This document shows, one piece after another, positions 1 to 7,314 of a stretch of 21,974 bases of DNA. Both the position numbers and the translations under genes were made by a program. This stretch comes from DASXRU01 sp039933315 (GTDB taxonomy: Bacteria > Acidobacteriota > Blastocatellia > Pyrinomonadales > Pyrinomonadaceae). Every line of letters starts with the position of its first letter. Position 1 is the stretch's first letter. The notes under the pieces were generated by a model that worked only from the letters and a program-made list of their open reading frames with translations, made no database searches and was not told where the DNA came from. The DNA lies in the NCBI GenBank assembly GCA_039933315.1, contig JBDTOI010000060.1:1-21974 (forward strand). The letters run 5' to 3'.

Positions 1-64
1 CGTGGCCGCCCCTCGATCAATTAAGCCACACATGAGGGGCGGCCACGGAGTGCCGCCCCTACAA
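1..64. repeat. Palindromic intergenic repeat, family A, copy 1 (cut by window edge)
   Basis: Bases 1-14 are the exact reverse complement of 34-47, and bases 36-64 are identical over 29 bp to 2968-2996. This is therefore a pair of facing copies of a dispersed repeat, the left copy running off the window edge. Read on the minus strand, the repeat starts one base after the TGA at 66-68. It can form a GC-rich hairpin but has no T-tract here. No protein is encoded in it. Confidence 0.8.
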
Positions 65-65
65 A

Positions 66-221
66 TCAGGGTATGCACTCGGCGTTGGTGCGGGGGGCCT
101 TGTCGCCGAAGCGGAACTGGTACTCGGCTGAAGTGATGAAAGAACAGACCATGGCCTTCTGTTTAGCCACGTTGCGCGGCGGCGCTGTAACTGCCCGCGG
201 ATAAGTTAGGGTAAAGCCCAA
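66..221 (-). pseudogene. Decayed 3' end of a gene, DUF4214-like C-terminus
   Basis: On the minus strand an open stretch of 51 codons ends in TGA at 66-68. Its last part contains VCSFITSAEYQFRFG, which resembles the end of DUF4214-type repeats found at the C-terminus of some secreted acidobacterial proteins (from memory). The frame is closed by a TAG at 222-224 and has no convincing start. A neighbouring frame just upstream reads as protein-like (LYPNLSAGSY) and then hits a stop at the junction, which suggests a frameshift. I read this as the remnant of a larger gene. It could also be chance coding-like sequence. The stretch 222-281 holds nothing else I recognise. Confidence 0.3.
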
Positions 222-281
222 CTAAAGTCGGTACTCTGAACACCCACTTAGGGCGTGAGATGATTGGTGGAACCGAGGAAT

Positions 282-1460
282 TTACGAGGCCGATTTGGTG
301 ACGGTCTTCTGGGATTCCGGTTGTGCGGCCGTCGCTAGTTGGGCGGGAGCGGGCTCTGGAAGTGGCTTGCCGGCCATCCGGGCGAACAGCTTTTCGTACT
401 GATCAACGACATACTCCCAATCGTAAAGGTTCTTTACTCGTTTCTGCGCCCGGTTGCGGAAGGAATGAACCAGAGAGCCGTCGCGCAAAACCCGCTGTAG
501 CTTTTCGGCTAGATCGTCTTCATTAGCGTAGGGAATGCCGGCGTCGCCTATCGCCTCTACATTCTCCGGCGCGGCGAGGGTAAGCACGCAGTTGCCATAG
601 CCCATGGCCTCGAGTAAAGCCGGATGAGTGCCGCCGACCTCCGCTGCATGAACGTAGCAATAAGCATTCTGCTGCAAGGCCCGGTAGTCCTGGCCGAAAA
701 CAAAACCCGTGAAGATGATGCGTTTGTCGCGTCGCGCCCGAGTTTTCAGCTCGCGAATGTAATCGCGGGCATACGGGGCGTCGCCCACCACCAAAAGCTT
801 GTGGGCCGTCCGCACTCTTTTGAACGCTTCGATGACCAGGTGAGCGTTGTTCTCAGGTTCCAGACGAGAAACGTAAAGCACGTAACGATTCGGTTCGACC
901 CGCCAACGTCGTACGAGTTTGGGATTGGGCTGGCGCTCCACATCCGCGCCATAAGCGATCATGGTAGAGGGCGCCTGGTACCGGTTCGCGTAATAGTCCT
1001 GGATTACTTTTGCATCAGTGACCGTTTCGTTGGGCAGGATGGTGGATAGCCTCTCAGTCAGCAAATAATACTGCCGACCGATCGCATTCCATTTCTTGCG
1101 CTTGTGCTCCAACCCATCCACGTTGATTGCCACCGGTGTTCCGGTCCACCTGAGAATCGGCACGAAGGGAGCATTGGCGGCATTACAGATCAGCGCGGCA
1201 TCGAACCGCTGCGGCACCGCGTGCAGCGCGGAAAGAAATGAATGAACTACAGTATCGAAGTATTTGTGCCGGACGGTGGGCAGCACTTTCAGCCGCACGC
1301 CGTGGTATTCGAGCTGGCGCGGGGAAACATAATGCGAGCGGCAATAGACCGTGACTTCATGTCCGCGAGTCACCAGACGCGTCGCCAGATGCTCAGCAAA
1401 TGTTTCAAACCCGCCGTAGCCGGCAGGAATTCCGCGGGTACCGAGTATCGCTATCCTCAT
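282..1460 (-). CDS. Glycosyltransferase, DUF1972 / GT4 type
   Basis: A 392-residue cytosolic or membrane-associated glycosyltransferase, probably moving a sugar from a nucleotide-sugar donor onto a cell-surface polysaccharide or lipid-linked precursor. The N-terminus GTRGIPAGYGGFET (residues 7-20) is the signature of the DUF1972 domain found in rhamnosyltransferase-like enzymes. The C-terminal half is a GT-B donor domain with YVSRLEPENN and VGGTHPALLEAM. The first glutamate of the usual EX7E motif is replaced, which I recall as normal for this subfamily. The tail after about residue 365 is rich in Pro, Ala and Gln and low in complexity. The ATG at 1460 has only a weak AAGAG upstream. It lies 194 bp downstream of a second glycosyltransferase on the same strand, with a palindromic element between them, so co-transcription is possible but not certain. 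The acceptor cannot be told. Confidence 0.88.
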   Translation of the reverse strand: MRIAILGTRGIPAGYGGFETFAEHLATRLVTRGHEVTVYCRSHYVSPRQLEYHGVRLKVLPTVRHKYFDTVVHSFLSALHAVPQRFDAALICNAANAPFVPILRWTGTPVAINVDGLEHKRKKWNAIGRQYYLLTERLSTILPNETVTDAKVIQDYYANRYQAPSTMIAYGADVERQPNPKLVRRWRVEPNRYVLYVSRLEPENNAHLVIEAFKRVRTAHKLLVVGDAPYARDYIRELKTRARRDKRIIFTGFVFGQDYRALQQNAYCYVHAAEVGGTHPALLEAMGYGNCVLTLAAPENVEAIGDAGIPYANEDDLAEKLQRVLRDGSLVHSFRNRAQKRVKNLYDWEYVVDQYEKLFARMAGKPLPEPAPAQLATAAQPESQKTVTKSAS

Positions 1461-1497
1461 GACTGTGAACTCTTCAAGTACTACCGTAAACAGAACC

Positions 1498-1653
1498 TAT
1501 TTGGAGTGCGCCGGCAGAGCGAAGCGGCGACGGCGCTTTGGATTGGCCAGTTATCTAACGTTCAGGCATTACCTAAACTCTTCGACTTGAGAAAATGCTT
1601 ACTGGCCCAATCCAAAGCGGTGTCGCGCTGCGCTTGCCACCGCACTCCAAATA
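1498..1653. repeat. MITE-like palindromic element, family B, copy 1
   Basis: About 156 bp with imperfect terminal inverted repeats of roughly 50 bp (1498-1550 and 1602-1653). The outer 13 bp (TATTTGGAGTGCG and its complement) match perfectly. The central 50 bp is unrelated sequence. The same arms occur at 18893-19031, and a shrunken version lies at 17411-17431. The right end is one base from the TAA of the upstream glycosyltransferase (1655-1657), so it lies in the spacer between the two glycosyltransferase genes. No ORF in it looks real. Confidence 0.85.
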
Positions 1654-1654
1654 G

Positions 1655-2794
1655 TTAATAAGCGGTTCCTTTGTTTCCGCCCGCCGCTTGCTGATAAGCC
1701 TGCAGCGTCAGCCGCGCTGTTTTTTGCCAACTAAAATCTCCGGCGCGCTGTAAACCTTTGACGCGCAACTCCGCAGCCAGGTTTGAATTCTCGATCACGC
1801 GGCCGATTGCCTGGGCCAAAGCCGTTTTATCGAACGGGTCAACCAGTATGCCGGCATCGCCGACCACCTCCGGCAAGCTGGTGCGGTTCCCCGCAATCAC
1901 GGGTGTGCCACATTGCATTGCCTCCAGCACGGGCAAACCAAATCCTTCAAAGTAAGACGGATAAACAAAACACGTCGCGCCGCTGTAAAGGGGGGGCAAG
2001 TCAGCTTCCGGAACGTAGCCGGTAAAGATTATGTCATCCGTGAAGCCGTGCTGTTTAGCCGCCTGCAACGTTTCGTCGTAAAGCCAGGCGTTTTTGCCAA
2101 CCAGGGCGAGTTGGGGAAGCTTAGCCTGAGGGCGAAGACTGCGCAAGTGGGCGTAAGCGCCAATCAGTCGCGGGAGATTCTTTCGGGGCTGGATCGATCC
2201 CACCGCCAGAATATAGTCGCGCTTTATACCATAGTTCTTACGCACGCGCGACAGCTCAGAGGGGTCTGTGACCGGAGTAAAGAGCCGGGACGCGGCTAAA
2301 GGTGTAACTGAGACTCGTTCAGCGTCGATACCATACGTCTTGATAATGTCGTTGCGCGCATACTCCGAAAGCGCGAGGATGCGCGCTGCTTTGCGCGCTG
2401 TGTGACGCACAGTTAGACGAAGTTGCATGCGGCTGCGACGCTTGAAAGTTTGTGGTAAGTGTTCGAACGAGAGATCGTGAATGCTGGCGACGATGGGACA
2501 GGGACAAAGCGGCGGCGCGGTGAATTGCACGTGCAGCAGATCAACCGGATGGCGCCGCAACTCCCTTGACAGTGTCAGCGGCACACGCACCAGAGGGGTA
2601 TGAGGCAGCGTCAGACGGGGCGTGAAATTGGGCCAGCGATTGCCGAAGCGTTCTGTCGCCTCCGGCTTGGTAACGTAGATCGTGTAGCGATTTTCTGAAT
2701 CGATTTCCGCCAGCGCCTCGATCAGATTAGTAATGTAGCTCTCGTTGCCCGCAAGCTGAGCGCCGACGGAATGCGCATCTATTGCGATATGCAA
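1655..2794 (-). CDS. Glycosyltransferase family 4 (GT-B fold)
   Basis: A 379-residue glycosyltransferase of the mannosyltransferase-like GT4 group, probably acting in exopolysaccharide or cell-surface glycan assembly. The N-terminal acceptor domain begins MHIAIDAHSVG. The C-terminal donor domain shows AVGSIQPRKNLPRLI (phosphate loop and hinge), FTGYVPEADLPPLY, and the EX7E motif in YFEGFGLPVLEAMQCGTPV, in which the two glutamates contact the sugar nucleotide. Length is normal for the family. The start is TTG at 2794, with GGGAG about 11 bases upstream; no in-frame ATG fits the conserved N-terminus better. It lies downstream of rplS but is separated from it by a terminator, so it is probably transcribed separately. 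The exact sugar and acceptor are unknown. Confidence 0.9.
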   Translation of the reverse strand: MHIAIDAHSVGAQLAGNESYITNLIEALAEIDSENRYTIYVTKPEATERFGNRWPNFTPRLTLPHTPLVRVPLTLSRELRRHPVDLLHVQFTAPPLCPCPIVASIHDLSFEHLPQTFKRRSRMQLRLTVRHTARKAARILALSEYARNDIIKTYGIDAERVSVTPLAASRLFTPVTDPSELSRVRKNYGIKRDYILAVGSIQPRKNLPRLIGAYAHLRSLRPQAKLPQLALVGKNAWLYDETLQAAKQHGFTDDIIFTGYVPEADLPPLYSGATCFVYPSYFEGFGLPVLEAMQCGTPVIAGNRTSLPEVVGDAGILVDPFDKTALAQAIGRVIENSNLAAELRVKGLQRAGDFSWQKTARLTLQAYQQAAGGNKGTAY

Positions 2795-2856
2795 GATTGC
2801 TTATGCTCCCACTCGCGGCAAAGGATTCGCCTGGAGCTTAGAATGGAGAAGAGACG

Positions 2857-2996
2857 TTGTAGGGGCGTCCCTCCGTGGGCGCCCCTCGTTCCAATAGCCC
2901 CCATCCAATAGCAGGGGCAGCCATCAATGGGCGCCTCGTCCTGAGAATTAGACGGAGTGAAAAAAAAGGGGCGGCCACGGAGTGCCGCCCCTACAA
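2857..2996. repeat. Cluster of family A palindromic repeats between rplS and glycosyltransferase
   Basis: A 29-bp unit at 2968-2996 is identical to 36-64. A second copy at 2857-2885 faces it in the opposite direction with three mismatches. A third, more worn copy lies at about 2911-2937. The cluster fills most of the 202-bp gap between the glycosyltransferase start and the rplS stop. The copy at 2968-2996 begins at the base directly after the rplS stop codon. Confidence 0.8.
2960..2993 (-). terminator. Intrinsic terminator of the ffh-rplS operon
   Basis: Read on the minus strand, directly after the rplS TAG, a GC-rich hairpin (arms GGGGCGGC and GCCGCCCC, 8-base loop) is followed by eight T residues (2967 down to 2960). 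This is a textbook Rho-independent terminator. The stem is a copy of the dispersed family A repeat, so the terminator appears to be made from a repeat plus a local T-tract. Confidence 0.8.
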
Positions 2997-3389
2997 CTAT
3001 TCCGTGGCTGTTTTTCCCTGCGCCTTGTCAGCGTCAACCTGGCGCGTATCGCGTTCCCGAATGCGCGCAGCTTTTCCGCGCAGGCCACGCAGGTAATAAA
3101 GCTTGGCGCGCCGGACTCGTCCCTTTTTCACCACATCGATGTGATCGATGATGGTCGCATGCAACGGGAAGATTCTTTCCACGCCAACACCGAAGCTGGT
3201 TTTCCGCACCGTGATAGTTTCGCGCGGGCCGCCATGTTTGCGGGCAATCACCACACCTTCGAACGCCTGCAGGCGTTCCTTGGTTTCTGATTCCTTAATA
3301 CGAACGTGAACACGCACGGTATCACCGGGTTTGAAATCAGGAATGTTACTGCGCAACTGCGTCGTTTCTAATGTATCTAGTCGATTCAT
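2997..3389 (-). CDS. rplS: 50S ribosomal protein L19
   Basis: Structural protein of the large ribosomal subunit, located near the interface with the 30S subunit. The 130-residue product shows family hallmarks: FKPGDTVRVHVRIKE (about 19-33), RLQAFEGVVIARK, the stretch ending SFGVGVERIFPLH (about 65-77) and RRAKLYYLRGLRGKAARIRE near the end. The C-terminal 20 residues after the conserved core are polar and not conserved. Start is ATG at 3389 with GGAG eight bases upstream. It is the last gene of the operon, 102 bp after trmD, and is followed at once by a terminator. Confidence 0.98.
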   Translation of the reverse strand: MNRLDTLETTQLRSNIPDFKPGDTVRVHVRIKESETKERLQAFEGVVIARKHGGPRETITVRKTSFGVGVERIFPLHATIIDHIDVVKKGRVRRAKLYYLRGLRGKAARIRERDTRQVDADKAQGKTATE

Positions 3390-3407
3390 AAAATTACTCC
3401 GTCATCC

Positions 3408-3485
3408 ATTGCCTATTGCCAATTTCCGATTTGAGTTCTGTTCTTCCCAGCCGCTACCAATTCGGCAATCGGCAATCGGAAATGG
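3408..3485. repeat. Short degenerate repeat tract between trmD and rplS
   Basis: The trmD-rplS spacer carries worn tandem and inverted units of the type ATTGCC / GGCAATC (for example GGCAATCGGCAATCGGAAAT near 3462-3484, with related complements near 3411-3430). Similar but distinct units fill the rimM-trmD spacer. This is simple-sequence-like expansion in non-coding DNA; no gene is seen. Confidence 0.5.
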
Positions 3486-3491
3486 TCCAAC

Positions 3492-4187
3492 TCACTTCAA
3501 CAAGTCCGGGCGGTTGCGCTCAGTCTTGCGTAACGCAGCGTCGCGGCGCCAGCGCGCAATGTCGGCGTGGTGGCCCGTCAGCAAAACTTCCGGGACTCCC
3601 AGACCGCGAAACTCGGGTGGCCGCGTGTACTGCGGATTATCCAGTAGCCCTTCGGAGAACGACTCGTTGGTCGCCGAGGTGTCGCTTCCCAATGCTCCCG
3701 GCAAAAGCCTGACCACCGCATCCACCAACACTAAAGCGGCTGGTTCGCCGCCGGACAAAACGTAATCTCCGATAGAGATTTCGTCCGTAACCAGGGCCTC
3801 AGCCACGCGCTCGTCAACGCCTTCATAGCGACCGCAGATCAGCACCAACTGCGAACTAGCCGCCAGATCCTGCGCCAGCGCCTGGTTTAAGACGCGGCCC
3901 TGCGGCGATAAAAGCGCGACCCTCGTACCTTCCCGATAACCCGCGGGTTTGCTGGTCGCGGTCAACTCCTCAACAGCTGCAAAGATCGGTTCCGGCTTCA
4001 GTACCATGCCGTCGCCACCACCGAACGGCCGGTCATCAACCTGCTTGTGCTTATCGGTGGTCCAGGCCCGCAGGTCGTGCGCCTTTATGTCCACCAGCGA
4101 CGCTGCCCGCGCCCGCCGAACAATTCCGTAATCAAACGCTTCGCGAAAGTACTCCGGAAAGATCGTAATGATGTCGATGCGAAGCAT
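3492..4187 (-). CDS. trmD: tRNA (guanine-N1-)-methyltransferase TrmD
   Basis: Methylates G37 at N1 in tRNAs with a G at position 36, using S-adenosylmethionine, which prevents +1 frameshifting. The 231-residue product has the SPOUT trefoil knot: LLSPQGR, LICGRYEGVDERV and EISIGDYVLSGGEPAALVLVDA hold the AdoMet site, and FGGGDGMVLKPEP is the conserved N-domain loop. The C-terminal domain has NPQYTRPPEF and LLTGHHADIARWR. I chose ATG at 4187 because the protein then opens with the conserved LRIDIITIFPEYF. A longer in-frame TTG start at 4259 would add 24 residues translated from repeat DNA and is rejected. It lies 101 bp after rimM; the ribosome-binding region lies within the repeat tract and is weak. 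Confidence 0.97.
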   Translation of the reverse strand: MLRIDIITIFPEYFREAFDYGIVRRARAASLVDIKAHDLRAWTTDKHKQVDDRPFGGGDGMVLKPEPIFAAVEELTATSKPAGYREGTRVALLSPQGRVLNQALAQDLAASSQLVLICGRYEGVDERVAEALVTDEISIGDYVLSGGEPAALVLVDAVVRLLPGALGSDTSATNESFSEGLLDNPQYTRPPEFRGLGVPEVLLTGHHADIARWRRDAALRKTERNRPDLLK

Positions 4188-4288
4188 GATCCGATTGCGG
4201 AATCCGGATTGTGGATCGCGGAATCCAGTAGTCCGCAATCCGAATTCCGAAGTCCGCAATTAGAAAGTCCGCATTCCGAAACGTGCAT
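4188..4288. repeat. Tandem degenerate repeat tract between rimM and trmD
   Basis: The whole 101-bp spacer consists of worn units such as AGTCCGCAAT (near 4230 and 4251, with AGTCCGCATT near 4265) and GAATCCG/GAATTCCG. It runs right up to the trmD start codon and is open in the trmD frame, which creates a false N-terminal extension. It has no recognisable promoter or terminator. Confidence 0.7.
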
Positions 4289-4837
4289 TCATAAATCCAA
4301 AAGTCCTTCCGGGGGATCTACGCGAATCAACTTATTAGCGATATCGATCTGCACGCAAATGTCTTCCGCCATCGGTATTAGAAGCTCGCGGTCATGGCCG
4401 TCGATCATCAGTACCGCGGGACCGCCGGTAACCGTCACCTCGCGCACCACTCCTAAATCCTCTCCGGCGATTGTTTCGACGCGACAACCAATCAGTTCCC
4501 ACGTGTAAAACTGATCGGCAGGAAGCTTTACTCTATCCGCCTCCGGCACCGCCAGCTCGTATCCGATCAAGCCTTGTGCTGCTTCAACTGAATCATACCC
4601 GGCAAACTTCAGCACCAGGCGTTTGCCGTGCAACCAGCTTTCCTCGATCCGCAGCTCCTGGCGCACGCCCGCGGGCGACACGGCTATCAGTTTTTCCAAC
4701 TCCGCAAAGCGCTCGGGAAAATCTGTCAAAAGGTCCGCTACGATCTCTCCGCGCAGGCCGCGCGTTTTCACCGCCCGCGCAACCGCAATCAATTCCGGCA
4801 AATCGCCTTTGGTGCCTGTCCGCTCTCCTTCGCTCAT
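4289..4837 (-). CDS. rimM: Ribosome maturation factor RimM
   Basis: Binds ribosomal protein S19 and assists 30S head assembly and 16S rRNA processing. The N-terminal RimM domain has IAVARAVKTRGLRGEIVADLLTDFPERF and the KRLVLKFAGYDSVEAAQGLIGYEL segment. The C-terminal PRC-barrel has FYTWELIGCRVET, LGVVREVTVTGG, VLMI and LIPMAEDICVQIDI. From ATG 4837 it has 182 residues, close to the usual 170-180. A longer reading frame from 4918 (209 residues) would overlap the end of khpA by 65 bp with a non-conserved leader, so I prefer 4837, which leaves a 16-bp gap after khpA. No strong Shine-Dalgarno is visible at either start. The C-terminus PPEGLLDL is typical. Confidence 0.95.
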   Translation of the reverse strand: MSEGERTGTKGDLPELIAVARAVKTRGLRGEIVADLLTDFPERFAELEKLIAVSPAGVRQELRIEESWLHGKRLVLKFAGYDSVEAAQGLIGYELAVPEADRVKLPADQFYTWELIGCRVETIAGEDLGVVREVTVTGGPAVLMIDGHDRELLIPMAEDICVQIDIANKLIRVDPPEGLLDL

Positions 4838-4853
4838 ATCAGGCGCAAAGACA

Positions 4854-5096
4854 TCAACCCATGCCTGACTCAACGACCTCAAGGACAAAGCGGTGGTTTC
4901 GCTTAACGCTGACGGCATAAGCCAGTGACCGCAGTGCCCTCACTGTACGGCCCTGCCGGCCGATGATCTTTCCCATGTCCGCGGGCGCCACCCTGATCTC
5001 AATCATGGTCGAACCCGTGCGGGGGACTTCGCGCACGTCAACGGCTTCGACGTCGTCAACCAGCGCTTTGACAATCATTTCGACTGTGTCTCGCAT
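4854..5096 (-). CDS. khpA: KH-domain RNA-binding protein KhpA
   Basis: A small single-KH protein (80 residues, full length for the family; YlqC/KhpA). In Gram-positive bacteria it pairs with KhpB/Jag and influences RNA stability and cell division; its role in acidobacteria is not established. The GXXG RNA-binding loop lies in GKIIGRQGRTVRALRSL (about 42-58), after the family leader VEMIVKALVDDVEAVDVREV. Start is ATG at 5096 with AAAGG just upstream. It sits between rpsP (72-bp gap) and rimM (16-bp gap), its usual genomic place in many phyla, which supports the call. Confidence 0.93.
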   Translation of the reverse strand: MRDTVEMIVKALVDDVEAVDVREVPRTGSTMIEIRVAPADMGKIIGRQGRTVRALRSLAYAVSVKRNHRFVLEVVESGMG

Positions 5097-5168
5097 GAAC
5101 CTTTCAGTCGGTGTTCGGTTCGACTCGCGCGCCCCCAGGACGAGAAACTCTGCCTCTGAAGCCCGGCT

Positions 5169-5429
5169 TTAGGACTCGGCAGTCGCAGCCTGGGTTTTGG
5201 CGTTGGCTTTGATCAGCCGCCGCACAGTGTCGGTTGGCTGGGCGCCTTTTTCAATCCAGTAACGAACGCGATCGGCCTTGAGCTTAATCTCCGCTGGATC
5301 GCGCGTAGGATTGTAGGTGCCCAGATTCTCCAAATAGGCGCCATCGCGTTTGGACTGCTTTTCCTTCACCACAATACGATATGAAGGTCGCTTCTTCGCG
5401 CCGGTGCGCATCAATCTTATTGCTAACAC
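5169..5429 (-). CDS. rpsP: 30S ribosomal protein S16
   Basis: Small-subunit protein that stabilises the lower part of the 30S body during assembly. The product is 86 residues: IRLMRTGAKKRPSYRIVV at the N-terminus, YLENLGTYNPTRDP in the middle and VRYWIEKGAQPTDTVRRLI near the end are diagnostic. The start is GTG at 5429, supported by the conserved N-terminus and a strong GAGGAGG four bases upstream. It begins 21 bp after the ffh stop and is clearly in the same transcript. Confidence 0.98.
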   Translation of the reverse strand: MLAIRLMRTGAKKRPSYRIVVKEKQSKRDGAYLENLGTYNPTRDPAEIKLKADRVRYWIEKGAQPTDTVRRLIKANAKTQAATAES

Positions 5430-5450
5430 TCTTCCTCCTCTGAAAACGAC

Positions 5451-6941
5451 TTAACGTCGTCGCTTCTTTTTCTTCTTCTTCTTCTTTCGCGAAGGGCCGG
5501 CCGGCAATCCACCGCCCAGGCCGCCGTTGCCCTCGCCCTCCATCATTCCTTCCATCCCGGGCATGCCGCCCAGGCCGGTCATGCGGCGCATCATCTTGCC
5601 CTTCAAGCCGCCGCCACCAAACATCCCCGATCCGGAAAGCTGCCGCATCATCTGCCGCATCTCGGTGTATTGCTTAATGAGCGCGTTCACCTGCGCCACC
5701 GAAGTGCCCGAGCCGCGAGCGATGCGCCGGCGCCGGTTGGCATTCAGGATCAGATGATTGGTGCGCTCTTCCGCGGTCATCGAATCAATAATCGATTCGG
5801 TGCGTTTGAGCTCTTTCTCCATCTGCGCCGATTGCTCTTCGTCGAGATCCGGCATGCCGATACCGCCCAGCAGCTGATCCGGCAGCATCTTCAGAATCTT
5901 CGAAAAAGAACCAAGCTTCTTTACTTGTCTGAGCTGTGAACGAAAATCGTCGAGCGTAAACTGGTTCTTCTGTAGTTTCTTAAGCTGGTCCTCAGCCTCC
6001 GACTGATCGACCTTTGACTGCACCTCTTCGATCAGCGAAAGCACATCACCCATGCCGAGGATGCGTTGCGCCACGCGGTCAGGATAGAAAGGCTCGAGTG
6101 CGTCGTACCTTTCGCCGACGCCCACGAACTTAACCGGTTGGCCGGTGACTTGCCGTATCGACAGGGCCGCGCCACCGCGCGCGTCGCCGTCCATCTTTGT
6201 CAACACCACTCCGGTGATGCCCACACGGGCGTGAAACTCTTCAGCCGAGCGGACTGCGTCCTGACCGGTCATCGCATCGGCGACGAAAAGAATCTCCACC
6301 GGCTGCGTTTCATTCTTGATGCGCACCAGCTCGCCCATCAGCTCATCATCAATGTGCAGCCGCCCGGCGGTATCGATCAGGAGCGTGTCATAACCAGTCT
6401 GCTGCGCATGTTTGTACGCTTCGCGCACAAGTGTCAGCGGGTCGTTCGTCTCAGGGTCTTCAAAGATCGATTGGCCGGTCGCTTTAGCGATGACCTTCAA
6501 CTGTTCGCGGGCTGCCGGCCGGTAAACGTCAGTGGAAACCAGCAGCGGCTTGCGTTCCTGGTTCTGCGCCAGCCAGCGCGCGATCTTGCCCGTCGAAGTC
6601 GTCTTTCCCGAGCCCTGCAGGCCCACGATCATCACGACGTTCGGAATCGTTTTGGTGAAGACCAGCCGCGACGACTGGCCCCCGAGCAGGCTTACCAGCT
6701 CCTCAAAAACGATCTTAACTACCTGCTCGGAAGGCTTGAGTTCTTGCCAGACCTGCTGACCCTCCGCCTTTTCCTTGACCGCAGCAATAAAGTCTTTGGC
6801 GACCTTATAATTGACGTCCGCTTCCAGCAGCGCCAGCCGGATTTCGCGCAGCGCCGCGTCCACATGCGCCTGCGTCAGGACACCTTCGCCGCGGAGGTTT
6901 TTCAACGTCCGCTTTAGTTTGTCGGATAACGACTCGAACAT
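5451..6941 (-). CDS. ffh: Signal recognition particle protein Ffh
   Basis: SRP54 GTPase that binds signal sequences and 4.5S RNA and delivers ribosomes to FtsY at the membrane. The 496-residue product has the N domain (1-95), then the G domain with GLQGSGKTTSTGK (107-119), DVYRPAAREQL, DTAGR, TKMDGDARGG and FVGVGE, then a methionine-rich M domain with GSGTSVAQVNALIKQY and a Met/Gly-rich finger region. It ends in an unusual basic tail of eight Lys and three Arg. I chose ATG 6941 (FESLSDKL onset, AGGG upstream); the in-frame start at 7046 would add 35 non-conserved residues and would place the promoter at 6983-7012 inside the gene. First gene of the operon. Confidence 0.97.
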   Translation of the reverse strand: MFESLSDKLKRTLKNLRGEGVLTQAHVDAALREIRLALLEADVNYKVAKDFIAAVKEKAEGQQVWQELKPSEQVVKIVFEELVSLLGGQSSRLVFTKTIPNVVMIVGLQGSGKTTSTGKIARWLAQNQERKPLLVSTDVYRPAAREQLKVIAKATGQSIFEDPETNDPLTLVREAYKHAQQTGYDTLLIDTAGRLHIDDELMGELVRIKNETQPVEILFVADAMTGQDAVRSAEEFHARVGITGVVLTKMDGDARGGAALSIRQVTGQPVKFVGVGERYDALEPFYPDRVAQRILGMGDVLSLIEEVQSKVDQSEAEDQLKKLQKNQFTLDDFRSQLRQVKKLGSFSKILKMLPDQLLGGIGMPDLDEEQSAQMEKELKRTESIIDSMTAEERTNHLILNANRRRRIARGSGTSVAQVNALIKQYTEMRQMMRQLSGSGMFGGGGLKGKMMRRMTGLGGMPGMEGMMEGEGNGGLGGGLPAGPSRKKKKKKKKRRR

Positions 6942-6982
6942 ACATCCCTGGGCAAAGGTCCGTGCTGCAAACGGAAACAGCG

Positions 6983-7012
6983 ATAATAGCGGCGGCTTAA
7001 GCGGAGTGTCAA
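6983..7012 (-). promoter_or_regulatory. Sigma-70-type promoter of the ffh operon
   Basis: On the minus strand TTGACA (7012-7007) is separated by 18 bp from TATTAT (6988-6983), one mismatch from the -35/-10 consensus in total. It would start transcription near 6976, about 35 bases before the ffh ATG at 6941. It is the strongest housekeeping promoter I can see in the window. Confidence 0.7.
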
Positions 7013-7052
7013 GGTAGCCGCCTAAGCGCGGGAATCCGATATTCATTGGTCA

Positions 7053-7146
7053 AAGTGGCACAGACTTCAGTCTGTGATCCAACTGACGCCTGATATCCAC
7101 CCGCAATGTCTTCAAACCTGTATCAGCGACTGAAGTCGGTGCCGCC
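7053..7146. repeat. Palindromic intergenic repeat with GACTTCAGTC core
   Basis: Left arm 7054-7079 (GTGGCACAGACTTCAGTCTGTGAT) and right arm 7121-7146 are imperfect inverted copies of each other, and each arm contains its own small palindrome (GACTTCAGTC / GACTGAAGTC). It lies in the 408-bp gap between the divergent ffh and TPR-regulator genes. The rest of this gap (7147-7314) shows no gene; a 66-codon minus-strand frame over the repeat looks spurious. Confidence 0.6.
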
Positions 7147-7314
7147 TCGGTGGACGCTTCCCGCAGCGCTATGTTAGATTTGGCCCGTTTCAACGAGTGT
7201 TTTTGCTGCGGGTGGTGAGAGACTGCGCACCTGCTACCTTCCAGCCGCACGGTCCCGAGCTAAACATGAAAAACACCGTCCATTCGGTCTTTTACATTGC
7301 TACTGCTCTGACTT

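Noticed and set aside
4188..4259. Longer TrmD N-terminus from TTG 4259
   Set aside because: The extra 24 residues come from repeat DNA, and the conserved TrmD start is at 4187.
6066..6917. Plus-strand 283-codon frame inside ffh
   Set aside because: Antisense to a strongly conserved ffh coding region; the product has no recognisable motif.
6942..7046. Longer Ffh N-terminus from ATG 7046
   Set aside because: It would contain the TTGACA/TATTAT promoter and adds 35 residues before the conserved FESLSDKL start.
7055..7070. TGGCAC-like sigma-54 promoter upstream of the TPR regulator
   Set aside because: The downstream half lacks the TTGC element at the right distance and the motif is part of a palindromic repeat.
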